Shown here: piece after piece, positions 14,101-29,100 of the stretch
Layout: every line of letters starts with the position of its first letter
Numbering within the stretch: the first letter of the stretch is position 1
Source of the DNA: Atopsyche davidsoni
Lineage: Eukaryota > Arthropoda > Insecta > Trichoptera > Hydrobiosidae
Direction of reading: 5' to 3'
Length of the DNA: 64,000 nucleotides
Assembly (NCBI GenBank): GCA_022113835.1
Contig: JAILWY010000030.1
Span: 1,364,001-1,428,000 of the forward strand
Translations under genes and position numbers: made by a program
Notes under the pieces: generated by a model
Database searches by the model: none
Seen by the model: the letters and a program-made list of their open reading frames with translations, nothing else
What the model was told of the DNA's origin: nothing

Positions 14101-17100
14101 TTAAAAGCAGTGAGGATTTGTTTATTTTTGACAGAATCTACAAAAGCGTTCTTTATTTTCGCTTTTTTATCAAAACTGTCTAGTTTTTTTTCGTATTCAG
14201 ATAATATTGTATTTTCAAAACAGTTATGTTTCATAATTTATTCAAAATTTCATTACACTGTTAAAACAATACATCATAAATATGAATAAATTATGCAGTT
14301 TATATTGCTACCGTAAAACAAACATAAAAAGAGTTGGCCATCTTGAAGATTAAGTCATTCATTTGTGTTTATCAAAAATATTTTCTAGCACACCTGTACG
14401 TTTTTTTATTATTATTTCTTAATGACGCATGTATATTATTATTTGGATTATTTTTGTGAAACAACAATATTTGATAGACTACGTGCGTATGCGAATGCTA
14501 AGTGGTCCATGTTTGTGATATTATAAAATAATACAATTACAAGACACGCGTTATTTCCACAGCTGTCTACTCGAAGGTTGCCAGAGTCACGCACGTTTCT
14601 TAATACCCCAGGGTATGTCCGTTTTTCTAGAATTACCATACGTTGCCCAAATATAAGAATCGATTTATTAATAGACAGAGTATCGTTTGACCGATAACTG
14701 TTGATTACATGATGCTAATATTAAATTAATATTCGAAATAAATCTAATAAAACAAAATCGATATTTGTTAATTTTAAAGAATTGAATATTCATTGAAAAG
14801 CTGTAATATTAGATTGCATCAGAATACAGCACGAATCAAATGTATATTATATGCAAAAAACACATGGCTGTTCAACTGATACTAAAATTTTAATGTTGCT
14901 CGTATTTAAATGGTTTTCCTTATCAGAAGCGTTCTTTGTATGGTCGCGCCGCTCCGCTTCGAGCTCGCTTTACAATTGGTCGTTAATGCTATTCGATAGC
15001 ACTAAAACTCTTCGGCTCGAAATCGAATGACCGAGTTCAATCTCCAGTGGAGACGGTATTAAATTTCACTTCAAAACACAGTCCATAGCGCATTAAATTT
15101 GTTTTCAAGATGTTGGATAACGCCTGAATTATAATTATTTTCAGAAAATTATGTCACCAAAAGCAATACCTTACAACCTGTTTATCACTTAACACATTAT
15201 ATATTTTTTAATAAGGATGAGGTTCAATTCTATGATTGTAATAATTTTAACCATACTCGACTTTCGAACTTACGTACCCCTTACGTAATTGATGATTTTA
15301 TGTGTGCAACAGTTGCATGTTTACCTAAAACAATTTGTTAACGCAATTCACTCGTCTTTGTGAAAAATTCAAATAATCATTTTTAATACTTAAAAACCTG
15401 TCAGATTCCGCAAAGTTTTTGCTAAATGTGTTATGCAGATTAAAAAAAAACTCTCAAATTACTAGTGAAATTTGCGTGTCGTATTTGACAGCTTGTTAAA
15501 TATTGATTTTTTAACAATCTTGCAGAAACTGTACGTATTTTTTTTAATCGCTTATAACCAAAGAGAAATCACCCACAATTAATCAATGAATGTGTTGCAA
15601 TCTGCTTGACGCATTTGACAGCTCGCTAACCATCGGTATTCAATGGTTATGTCAAACAAATTATAAAAATCATTGCGAGTCATCAAATATTTGTTTATTA
15701 ACTGGGTATGCACATCAGATACAGTAGTCGAAAGGATTGCAGTGCCAGGCCGCGATAGCACGAAGCATGTGTTTTAATCTTGTGCCTTATAAAAATTTAA
15801 TCAAAAACAGTCTCTTCTCCTAAAACCTCTCCGCACAGTGGGCGCTTTTAGTGATTCTCCCGGCGTTTTTTATAAAAAAATTTTTTTTAAAGATTTTTAA
15901 AGATGATTTTTCTGAAAGCTTTGAATGCATATCAAACTCGCTTAGTATTAATAATATTTTTTTATCGTCGTTTCATGTTTTAAATATTATTTAAGTGCAC
16001 AAAATTTCTGTTCAAAAGTGGATTGATTAAATATCCAATATTAACCGTCGGCAAGTCTGTGCTCGCTTCCGCAGATCGCGGTCCTCCCGCCGGTCAGCTT
16101 GGAGTAGGAAGAGTTCGCTCCGGTCAGAGATAAGAGTGCGGCTCTGTGACGTCACGCCCGTCAAGGCTGCGCGGCGCAAAAACAGTTAACTCCGCGGAGA
16201 TCTGCGAACCTCTCCGCACAGTGGGCGCCTTTAGCGATTCTAGGCGTCATTGCAGGATTGAATATTTATTGATTTTGACAAAAGATACGCCCGTTTTTGT
16301 TGTCTCAAAGATGTTTTTTATTCCGGCCGCATTTAATACATGTCAAACTCTCGTGTCATCAATGATGCTTTTTTTGGCGTTGTTTTGCGAGGTGCGGAAA
16401 TGTTCAGGTGTTGAAGTGAATTTCTTAGTTCAATTTATACCATAATCTCATTACTTTTTAAAGAAATAAACTTTAATACGTATGATTAGTAATTAATTAT
16501 ACCAAAAACGAGCAGTTGTCATTTGGATATATAAATTTGACAGTATTTAGATAATCAATTTATTCCTTGCATGTAAAAAAACATCCGGAATATATTCACG
16601 TATCGTCCGATTACCTTATTGAGTTTTACACAAAGCGGTATGAGTGGAAAATTTTGTTTTATAAAATATTTAATAACTTAAACAATCAGTATTATTGACG
16701 ACTATGCGAGTTTCCTTTCTGCCTTGCTTTCCAGACTGATCCTCATAAGTCGCAGCAAGAAAACCCCAACCTTTCCACCGCTGGTCTTTCTCTTCTGTAC
16801 GTAGCCTTCCGAAAGGTCGGCAGTTGCTCGTAAAATGCCAAGCAATCGCTTGTATCGGAGGCTAGTGATGGGCACAGTCGATTACTTTCGAATTTTTTGA
16901 GAAACTAATTGATTAGTTGGAGGACGCAGAATTGTACCCACTAGTCACGTATACTACATATATAGTGTTTTTCTAATTCATTGTTTGTATAGTATTATAA
17001 GACATAAATTCATATTTTACTGTACTGTACCATTTGATTGAAGGATGTGTTTCAAATATTAAAAAAAAAAAAAAATGTTAAGTTAAGGGTCTAGAACTGA

Positions 17101-20100
17101 ACTTCGACTTTTTCGATTATTCAAATTCAGGTTTAGATGAATTATTTGGGAATATCTTTCATGCATAATATTATACTGTCAAAATTCAATGTTAAAATGC
17201 TGAATAGAATATTCTACTATCCGTACTCAATTTTAGTCGGGACAAAATATTTAACAATCAGAACTCATTGACTTCTCGTTGTAATTATTTTCCAACAGTT
17301 TGTCATACATTTGAATTTATGGGTCATTAAAAATAATCGATTGTTCGATTATTTTCATTGATCATATTCGATTACGCCCACCATTAGCAGATAGAAGTGA
17401 CTCGTGAAGTGCTCCCCGCGCGAGACGACGTGTCTGCAATTTCAATTCTCGAGGCACGTTTCAGGAACTTCGTCTTATCATCATGATCGGCGGCTTTTGA
17501 GATCTGATTCTTTCCTCCGCGAATGCCAAATAAAATCAAGTCATGTTTGGTTTGAATCATTTTATTCACTTTGCCTTTGAACGTTCTCTTTTACAGCTTT
17601 TTGTACTTTACTTTTTAAATACCATTAGATTTTTTTTTAAATCTGTTCTTATTTTCATTGGTGTCGTGTATTATAAACTATTTGTAGATTATCTTAATCG
17701 AAACAGGTGTCAGCCTCATTATACAGTTTAGCTTTAGATTGACCTGTCAGTACATATTCATGACGAATCGATTGCTATGCCAACGAGACATTAATTACAC
17801 CATTAGATTGGCAGTAATTCTTTAGAGAGAATATACTGTCGTACTTAACAATATTCTTAAGTTTATAATCAGGTTGGACAGCAATCTAGAATGTCAAGCG
17901 TGAAGCCTGCAGTTTTTGTGGGGATTATCACGATGGGAAGACTTCCTTGGTTTTTGTCCGCGGCCGAAGACGCCCGAACGTGACCGATCGCCGCTCTTGG
18001 GAATCGTTCGGCTTCTTTATTCTTAGACTCTTTGTATGTCTGACCGACATGAACTGTCGTCTGCCTTTCCGTCGTGACGCTCGGCTCGACGTCCCGAGCT
18101 TGTGATCTGCAGTATTTTTTCAATCGCCCGATGCTCTGGGACTGAGGATATTTGCTTCCGCCGGTTTCCACGCAAAACTCTTGTATCGATTCAATATGAT
18201 GAGCCAGAACGCTAGGAAGTATCTTCAACTTTGATATTGAAGACTTTAACTGTTCAATGGCTTCATAGAATTTACTTATAAGTAGATTATTAAAGGCTTA
18301 TATGTTGTCGATGTTTCAATGTACAAACATGTAATAAAAAAAACACATTACTAATACCTAGTTCTTAAGAATCACATGATAACTTGAAAGATATTTATTA
18401 TATCGCTCTGGTCTAGAGTAAGCGTAATTTTCTTAAGTCCCGGGACTGAATCTAGGGTCGGCATATCTGTCTTGCATTAAAACACTTGCATACCTGTTTC
18501 TACCGCGTGCAGTCTTTTACTCTTATAAATATGTATGGCTTGTGTACTTTTCGCTCAGTTTAGAAATGTTTCAAACAAGGTTACGAGTGTTTAGTTTCAT
18601 GCAATGGACTTCATTATTTTTGATGTCCAAATGGTGGTATTCCTGCGCTCAAATTTCAAGTTTGCCGTTCAGTCGCAGAGCCTCGACGTCGGGCAAGTCG
18701 CAGGCATTGTGACACGCGCTGTTGTCTAATCCCATCTCGTTCCATCGTATGTTTTCTTTGTCGACTCGTATGTTTGATCACCTGCTCTATTCAATTGTTG
18801 CACCTGTTATAAATAAAACACACGTAGTAATAATAATATTAATGAGAATGCATACACACTGTTTTGAGGCTACAAATCTATACATACACACCAACTTTGA
18901 ATCATATCGTATTTTAGTTTCATGGCATTTATGCTGTGCTTTCCAGAACCGATATTAAAAAAAAAAAAAAACAATTGTATTCTCAATCCTACTTAAATCA
19001 CTTAATTTGCTTTACTTATAATTTTTAAAATTCTATTGACTTGATGTGTCAAGTGTAACCAAACTGTTTGTGATAATAATGTTAGTTCGACGTATAGTAT
19101 CACGGTTCAACTTTATAGTTATCATTATTGTTCTTTAAAAAAATGTAAAATAAAAATCTAACATCGAGAAGTATGCTTTATTTAGCAAAGTTCTATTAAA
19201 CTTAATGAAATGTTATGTTATTGATGAATTAATTAATATTCAAGAAACAAAGATTTAATGCTTAATGAGAAAAGGTTTGTAATATTTTGTCCAGAGTTAT
19301 TTCAATATTAAATTTATATTTGCATATATGGATAGTGTAGGTGGAAAAAATATTTTTCTTTGAAATTAAAATAACCGTTAGGTCTAAAGGTGCGGTTTAA
19401 GTGGGACTTGTTGCATACACGTTGGGTTGTCGTTTGTTCGTCGAAAATGTGGCATCTCCGTCAAAATACCTATTTTATTTATTTATTATTACCTAATACT
19501 AGAAATAAACACGGTGTTTAAAATGTATACTTTTAGCTGAAGAGGATTTATCAAAATTAAATTGATTTTAGATTGATTTTTTTTACATTCAGGCTTTATA
19601 TTTTTTACTCGAATGTAATTTATTTTTATCCAACAAAATTGAAACGAATAACAAAATAATATGTCCTGTACTATTTGTAATATCAGTCCTGTTTTCGAAA
19701 ATTTGACATTGGAGATTTAGGAGTTTATGGCACTGTGTTACCGCTACGACAGCCTAGCGGGACATTTTTTTTTACTAAAAATAATTACAATCAAATCGAT
19801 CAAACCAGAATGCTACATTTAGTGAGTTTTGTCTCAGTGTAACTGCACCTTCAGCGATCATCTAGATTTCTAGGTCATTGTCAAAATTTTGAAGCACAAT
19901 CATCAACTTTTCACGCCATTGTTTTCGGAGCAGCTTGTAGGAACTGTCAAATCCGTTTTTTTTTTAATGATGATCTCATGCAATGACTCATATCCTCTTC
20001 TACGGATTTCAGACATCCGCAATATTGATTGATTTTATTTTTTTCGTAGATTCGCTATTATTATGTTCAGCTTTATTTAAATTTGATTGGCACTTTGAAA

Positions 20101-23100
20101 TTAAATTAATTAATCTTAGCTTTGCAAATTTAAAGTTTTCACAATTCGCAGCCTTGCATTATCTCTTGACTCTAACTTGAAAACGTGCTACTTGTGCTCA
20201 CAATGTTTAACTCGTATTATTTCGTAGAAGCTTAGTAAAAATATTTACCTGGATTGGAATTTTTTTCTAAATAAACTCGCTCTTAAACGCCACCAATCTT
20301 AAGGAATTTTTCTAATTGAATTATAAACTCGATTATGTTTCGGTGGTTTTGGATGACGTGCACTCTGTTCCGCAATATTAATAACGTACTCTAGAGTTTT
20401 GCAGGAATTTATTTTTCTGCATTTGCAGCAGTGTGCGCGTAGCCTTAAGTAAGCAGGCTGTGTTTCTATATAATGGGGATTATTTCCCAACTTTTTAACT
20501 GCCTTGTCACAGTCGGAGAGCTCTGGACAGAATGCGGTTTCGCCCTGTTCACTTCGCGGAGACTTTCCGGTGGTTAGTTCAGGTGTGGAAACCGCGCACT
20601 GCCTTGCAACGAGATTGTTTCCCCTGGTTTTCGTGAAACTTCCGCCGGCGCTCTATTCTCTCCTCAACTGCCTCCGTAATGACGTCACATCCGCTGGAAC
20701 AGATTCCCAGCTCAGTTCGCCTTATTATATTTACAAAATGCCCGCGTTGTTCTACATTTAATTTACCCGACAAACGTGATTATAAAATTATGTTTTCACA
20801 TATTTTATTTACCGTGTATTCCTAAATAATTCAAACGATGTATTAGACTACAGTTATTTATTTTTTTAAACAAATAAACGAGTATCTAATTTACATATTT
20901 AATTATTTTTTTTATGTTGAACAAAATATGAGTGTAAAACCAATTCAAACATCGGCATCCCTGTAAGTATGGGAATATTCTCACTAATAAACGCATACTC
21001 ATTTTAATGAGCTAAATTTGTTTCATTATATCTTTTTATTATTTCATAGCAAATGCTTTTTAATAAACAATGAACTCGTATGTTATTTGCTTTACTCCAC
21101 CAAATTACTTACATAATAATATTTTCTCTCGTTTGTTACAATTTCTCCCTTGTATTTGTGTACAAAAAAACAAACTGCATCTTTGTAATTCATTTCATAA
21201 TCTCCATTCTTTTCAATTGCTTGCATTTTGGTACATTCGTTTCTCCATTTATTACTGCTTGTATTCGCCACGTCACAAAACTTCGGAATTGTTAATCTTA
21301 TGTGACATTTTTAAATGTAAAAATAAATTTATAATGACAATCACAATCAAATGTCATCAAATTTTTTGCGCACTGTGCTGCAAATAATTTTTTTAAGTTA
21401 CATAGTAAACAAATGTATCCGTGGAAATTATGAAAAGTTATGTTACTGTTCAGATATTTTTTTAAAGTATTGCACCATACTGGCTTTTTGAAATGATACT
21501 GAAATTTTGTCTACAAAAGCCATAGCCATGTGTCAAGATTTTCCCCAGAATTCAAATGGTTGTGAAAATTCAGTAATTTAATAGTAACAAAATAAATAAG
21601 AAAGCTAATAAAATATATTTTTAAATGTTTTTGCATGAAATAATCATTGTTTTCTTAAATTTGCAATAAAAATAAACCAAGTAAATACTAAAGGGCTCCC
21701 AAACTTTATGAACCGTCGACCTCTTGTCGAGTTTTCCTGTTTTTCGTAGACCCCCTGCATTGCTAATATTGAATTTTTACATTTGATCGGATTTTTTGTC
21801 CGTTATATCCGAAATACGTTAAACAGGGGTCCGTTATATCGAGGTTTTACTGTATACCTTTATAAATAAAAAAAACACATAATGCAAATATAGTAACATT
21901 CACTAAAAAAATCAATTCTCTTAATGGGAGGGATGGGTCTGATGCTTTGATAGCAAATTTTTAATATTTGGCTTCAAATAACTCAGACTTAACTTTAAAT
22001 CTCCTCGCCCAGTGATTTCCAATATATTTATTTTTTTTGTAAGAAGAATGGCAACCGCACTGAAACCCCTTTCCACGAGGAATGAAGATCGAAAAGCTAT
22101 AGTCTATAATGCAGGATAAATAGCAGGTATGTCTCTCTGAAGCCAATATGGCTGATATCCTTTTCTAAACTGCACCTTCAGTTCTTCATTATGACTTCCG
22201 ATTCTTCAATGTAACCGTATGGATTGATATTCACTGTGGTATTTTGGTAATGACTTAAATGGGATCCACTCTCGTAGACCCCCATTTACAATTTATGAAC
22301 CCCCAATTTAATTTTTCGCTGTCATCGACCACTTGCAGGGCGGAATCGACCCCTGGGGGGTCGATATTGACCACTTTGGGAACCAGTGTTATGGATGAAA
22401 GTGCCAGTTACTTCACGAGTAACCCAATGCTGTAAGCACGTGCAGGTTAGATCTTGCAGTGCGGTCTAGTGACGTCACGACCCATTCACTCACCTGGCTG
22501 CTCTGCGCGGTACTCCGCTACTTATCTCACTTTCGATCGGACCAATCACAACAGCTGCTGCTCGCAATGGACACTATAACGAAGCGAACCAAGTCGCACT
22601 CTCAACCTCTTGCGTTGTATGTCATACTTTTTACTTGATGGCAATAACGGTAGCTCAATGTAATCTACGGTTCATGTTTTGTATTAAATTTAATAAAACG
22701 CTCTTTATAAAGATGACGAGAATCCAGAATCAGATATTCTTTCAGACACAAACATTTGTATCTTATCTTTTGTCAACAGTCTTATAACTGATATATCGAG
22801 TTTTTTTATTATTATTTAATACTTTACAATACTTTTAAATATGCTGTATTATTCGGAGTAGAAATGCTCCAGGCCGCGATAACCGTGGAAGCGTGGATTC
22901 TAATCCCACCCGTGTTTTAAAAACACTTCAAGAATTTTTTTCCTCGTTTCGTGTTTGAAGCGATTAATTTAATTCAGCATGCATGTGATACTGATTGTAT
23001 ATGCAAATAGATATGTAGATGGCCACCGTGCAGTTACGAGGATACGACTGTCTCCGGTAATTCTATGCCGTTATGTTCGCATGCACAGAGAAGGCTCGTT

Positions 23101-26100
23101 ACGGGGCGAGTGATGTAACCGCCGCGCTGTACTTACAATCGAGTGTATTCCTTTTTTACATACAACTCCTTCAGTTATTACTTATTTTAAATTGCGTCAT
23201 TGCGTTGTTAATAATTCTTGTAAAAAGAACTTTTTCCTATTTTCCGTTTTTACTTTTAGTTATTTAGTTCCACATAATATCACTGATTAGGTTTCATCTT
23301 GGATTTTAGTGAATTCTACTTTTTACATGTGCAATTTTTGTGACACCCAATTCTTTAGCTGTAACTTATATTTTGCTGCGTTGTTTTTGTATTGTTATAA
23401 ATACGTGTTTGAATCATTCACGGAGCCTTAATGAAAATTTCTGTAATCTGTTTTTTAAAACCAAGCATAGCATTTCCTTAACCAGATTCAATTTGATTAC
23501 TACGAGCTGAATGAAATGATCAGTTGTAAAAGTAACGTATGAATTGTTTTCGATTACGGAAATTAGTACATTAGTGTTTTTTTCTAGCTTTTATTATGCT
23601 ATTTCCATACTTTGAGTTATTCAACATAAGAACGTAATACATATTATTTATCTGATGATGTCATTAAACAATACCAGTTTTTTAGCCCAACATCTTTGGT
23701 AAACTAATGAATTACGTTTCTTCACAAGTCGATTAATATTTATACACAGCAAACAGTTAAATAATATTAATTTTATTTGGTTTCTTGGTTTATACATTCA
23801 CTCTGTAAAACCAAGCGTTCAATGGGATTGTAACAGTATTAATAATATATTATTATTAGTTTTTAAAATGACCACGAAAAATATTACAAAACTTTTTTAA
23901 TTTAAATAAAATATTTAGGTAATCGATTAAAATATACAACCTATAAATTGTGTACGCAATAAACCTGTATGAGTTTAAAATACGGAAAATTCGGATTGGG
24001 TAAAATTTTGCCATTTATTTAAATATTGAGAAAACAGGGAATTATAAAAAACTTTATGATTCCTTAAAAATTACGATATAGCATTAAATTTTTGGTGAAT
24101 AATATCTGGAGCGGGTTTTGCAACTAGATGCAGTGCAGTGTTCGTGAGTACAATGATATAAAACGACTTACATCGCATTCGTTGACATTTATTTTAAAGT
24201 TTCACAAAGTCGATGCACACTCGTAGAATTATAATCTTCGCACATCTTGCGCGTAAAATGCTGTATTTATAAAAAAAAGTACGGCCGGAGCCGCCACTGG
24301 CCGCCTCGCAGTTTAAATCCACCGTAACGTGCAAGACTTTCTTTATTATTGTGAGACACACGCTATATTCATTTGCTGTTTTTTTTTCTCAAATGTATTC
24401 TATTAATATAGAATCATGATTCGCTCTATTTCAGACCTTCCCCTATCAAACGGTACAGTAAAAAAAAACCAACCGCGGGTTCGAACGAAACACATTCTAT
24501 GCATACACATATTTATATATATATATATATATATATATAAATATAAATAAACAATCAACTTTAAATTGTATTATAATAAATCAATTTATAAATAATGTAC
24601 TCGAGAAAGCATTTGACAACAAAATATTATATAGCTTTCGACAAATCGCGTACATGAATATTTTGTAATGGAAACATGAATGATTGTGGTTCTTCTTCTC
24701 AATTATTTTGAGCGACCGGTTTCGGCAATTGAGTTGGCATTTACTAGATAATTGTCACTGGGTGTGAGAGTTGTGCAGTTCGCGCTCGATAGTCGATGCC
24801 GAGGTCCATTCTTCGGTAGGGAGAAAGTGAATTGAAACCGGTTAGGCTCGGAGGTCCCCGCGCGCGATTATCTCCGTGATAGAATATGTGCGCCGGTCCC
24901 CTGCAAAGGTCCGCTTGGTGCAATTATTGATTGTTTAGACGTGCTTGCGTTTCTCTATCATGCGCTATAAAATGGTATTATGTTTATGCCGTTTATTTTT
25001 ACGCGACTACTATTACGCTTGTACAAATCGTCTTCGATCTAACCTCAAACAGGTTGAGGCCAACTACACACATCGGTTTGGGATTTATCTGCTAGAACAG
25101 CAATCGAGCGTTTGCGAAAATCTTTACAGCCTTCTTTTGTTTATATATCTCAATAAATTTTATAAATTTAGGTTAATTTTAAAGATTTAGGTTGTTTCAG
25201 CCAGTAAATTAGTGAATAAAGCTTTTGACTAACAATCGAACAGAACCACCTGTTTGTGAATACAAAGAAGCGATACAATAGTATATTATTGTTTGAGTTT
25301 ATCGGTATGCTAACATATATCTTTGGACATATGACTGTGTCCGCGTGTATACTGCAATAATTAATATTTTCTAATCACTATACTATACATTTTAAGTTAT
25401 TTTGTTTGCATGTTAAAGTATTCATTATTTTTGACAGAGAGTACTTAGCGATATTCCATTTTAATATTTTGAATAAAATTTATATTACTTCACTAAACAA
25501 CTCATCTAAGAAATTCACAAAGTTGTTTTACAGAGGTTTATTAATTGGTTAGACTACGATGTGATCATTGATATATTTTTGTACAGTAAATATATTTTTT
25601 TTTTTTGCACAAAAATACGATGAATATAAAATAATGCGACTGATTTTCTGCTTTTTATCAAAGGCATACTGTTGAAATAATTGAGTTTTATACGTAAAAT
25701 TTGTAAACTTTGATTATTTTTTAACGATTTAAAATTATATATATATTTCAAAGCGTATATATAAAGTAGTTACCAGTGGCGTGCAATAAACATGAAAGTT
25801 AAACGCTTTGTTTTTATACATTGTATACACAAATGTCTTTAATTGCGCCTCAGGCGTAAGAAATGTATCAAAAACTTTCATAAATAACTCCTTGATACTT
25901 TACGTGCTCGATATACTAGAGTTGTCAATCCAAAACTTCGTATTAATTGTTTTTGTTTGACTTTGTATCATTATAATGTCTGTTGCCAATCCTCCGATAG
26001 GTAAAACACTACCATCGGACATATCAAAACATAAAAAACGTATAATTTCATAAAAAACGGATTTTTGTGTACTTTAGTACGTTAATAATTATCTCCTTAA

Positions 26101-29100
26101 AACAAGGTTTAGTTGGAGAATATAAGATATACGATTTTGTAAATTTGATATTATTTTTTTTTAATTCGAAATTATTGTGCGTATTTTTGCAGTGTCAAAC
26201 TAAGTATCGCACAAAAACATATTTTGAATCTGATCTTCGGAAAATTACGTAAAAAATTAAATAAAATCAACACAAATAATGTTTTTCTTCGTATACATTA
26301 TTTTAGTCAGTGCATTTATTCGACAGTGAGCCTTTTCATAATCATAGATCATATTTTTAGAGATGTAGTCCAGTTCAGGTGGTTCAGGCTCCCCCGCTGC
26401 CTCGGGTCGTTGCGCCATCTCAATATTACCCCAAGCGTTACAGCGGTTTTCTTTTTCCATGCCGTCTCTCGGAGATTTCTTTTTTAATTAGATTTCCACG
26501 GCACAGGCGCAGTCGATCCCGGCCCGAGGTTGTCAGTATGGTAATGCATGTCTACCTGCAGAGAAATAACTATCGAGTGCAACAGCATATCCTATAACAT
26601 AGATATTATACGATATATCAGTAACTCTACATTCTCTCTTGTTTTTATGTTTAAAACTTGTAAATGTATTTTAAGCAATTTTATAATTTAATTATCGCAT
26701 GCAACTGTATGTCCTGGAACGATATAAATCTTTAGTCGATATTTAATACTGTATGGGCATGGTCGATATATCACAAAATTTATCAATAATTGGTATTATA
26801 TATAATAACTGCAGTCGATCTATCTTCATTTTACAATTTTATTGAAGAAAAATTAAGTCTAATAGTTTTAAGTGAAAAGTTTAAAATCGTTTATCTACTT
26901 AGTTAGTAAGTCTTGAATATAAAATTCAAAGCATAAAAAACGGTGACTTTTGTTTTCTAAACGATCGATTGTTTAAATATCAACAATAGATTCATCCTAA
27001 TATTTTTTGTAATTTTGATCTTTAATAATCTAACTATTTGTGTTAATTGATGTGGCGTGCTGGAAAGTTCGTTTATTAAATTGCTTGTTTTTTTTTTATT
27101 ATTGCGCAAATTTAAACGTTTATAGAAAGTGTATACGTTTATTTTATTTATCAATTATTTTAAATTATTCGATTTGTCTCGCATGGTGTCTATTATAATG
27201 TCAAATTATTAAATCTTATCAAACTATAAAAACCTTTTTAATTAAACATACGTGAATAATTGTATAAACAGAATTACGTTGCTCCATTTTGGATTTTAAA
27301 TTGCTCAATTGATTAAAGAAATGTACTGTTGGATTTGTAGTATTAAAATAAAAATACGACGGAGTTGTGGCCAAATAATTTATTAAGGAGTTTCGAGAGG
27401 TACCGAGTTTGTGTCTTACCCGCGCATTGAGCTTCCAGGTACATTTTTAGTACAATACATTACAAAGTAAAGTGACGTCACAAAAGATGAAAATTGATCG
27501 AAACTTGTACGAAAGAAGCTCATTGATTTTAAAATTAAGCTGACCATTTACAGTTGTAGAGAGCGGTTACAACCGATATATATTTTAACTAGATTTTTAT
27601 TTATCTTCAAGATTCAAAATGGTTAACTAGATTTTTATTTATTCTCAAGATTCACAATGGTTATTCCACATTCCCTTTAAATCTGTAATATTTATTAAAT
27701 TATTTTGTAGTTATAGTTGTAACAGCAATGCCATCTAAATATCGGTTTGTTTTTCTAAAATCTATATTCACTTTTTATTTCATATTTTAAATTTAAAAAA
27801 ATTATATACCCCTGTCTTCTTTTTCTGAATTTTTACTTTTAAGTTACGATGTACACTCGTGATTCCTGCTATGTTAAGTTGGATTTTTTTTTTTTTAAAT
27901 CTAGACAAACAGATTTTGCTTTATAGTTTAAAAACATGGCGGAAGTAGCCACCATTAACTTAAGGATAGGCACTCCAGCATGTCAGATAGCATCAGCTTT
28001 CACAAGTAATATAGATGTCTTACTTGCCGCGATATTTGTTTTGTGCGTTTTTTGTGCAAACGCAGTTCTTCGAGCGTGCGTACAGTAGGCGCAGCAGAGT
28101 ACAGTCGGCAATTGTCGGATTATCCAGAGCCTACCGGGACATCCCCGGGGCCTGTACTCGTGGATACCCATCACACCACCACTAGCCGGAGCCCAGAACC
28201 GAGCTAGCGAACCGCTATCCGTTTACGGATACTGGATGTGTAGTGTTGCGTTTCATTTGTACCAGTGGCGTGCCGTTGGCTACCGAAGTTGTGTGCCTTT
28301 TTTATCGGGAGAGATCCCTATCTAGGCAGACAAGTACTGAACAAATCTAACACTACCCTTGAACAAATTGGCATTGATCTGTGACATTTGCGCTTATACA
28401 AAAATACCTGTTGATGTTTTTTTTTTTGATAGAAGAGAAAGAAAGAAAAAAATCTGAAGAAACCAGTCCCAGACTATAATATTAATATTTTAAGGCAAGA
28501 TACATACACAGTTTAAATAATTTGAAATACGTTATTATTGCTCGCTTTGGATACTATCCGACCATTAAATAACTGAGCTAATGTTCACTACAGACTGAGG
28601 TGTGTATACAAATATCGAATTTTTTTGATTTGACATAGTGAAACCTCTTTTTTTGCAGCAATTTTTAGCTGGTTAACTGTTTTAAAAGCTTTAATCTTTG
28701 CACAAAGTGGTCATTTTCAATTTTGACGCCTGCTAAAATTTTGGTAATCAATTCACACATAAAACGACGGCAAAAGTATTTGGATTTTCTTTTCACGGCA
28801 CAGTTGGGATTCGAATCCACGGCTTACGTGGCCTGGTAATCTTTGCAATTGCTACAATAACAGTTGTGCTGTGGGTTCCAATTACACCTATGTCGTGGAA
28901 AAAATTCTTGGATTTTTCTAGCCCATTTATTTTTAAGTGTACTTGTTTGGGTAAAAAAAAAAACGAATTTTATAAAAATATTTAAAAAATATCATCAGTG
29001 ACGCTCAGTGAGATTTATGCAAAATTTTCCAATTGTAGATTAGGAAAGGTATTGTTTTTAATTTATCGATTTAAATAATAAAAAAGCCTACTTATGTTGA

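Larger units (their letters stand above)
10835..15722 (+). other. btsz intron segment, AT-rich
   Basis: Intronic. It contains a GC-rich patch at about 11030-11230, a perfect 13-bp palindrome (11662-11691), a degenerate tRNA-like piece near 12264-12320 and two long (AT)n runs (about 12870-12894 and 12959-12986). No coding exon is supported. Confidence 0.5.

Noticed and set aside
28795..28880. Possible functional tRNA gene (GGATTCGAATCC B box)
   Set aside because: No complete acceptor, D and anticodon stems could be traced; related decayed copies exist, so a SINE fragment is more likely.
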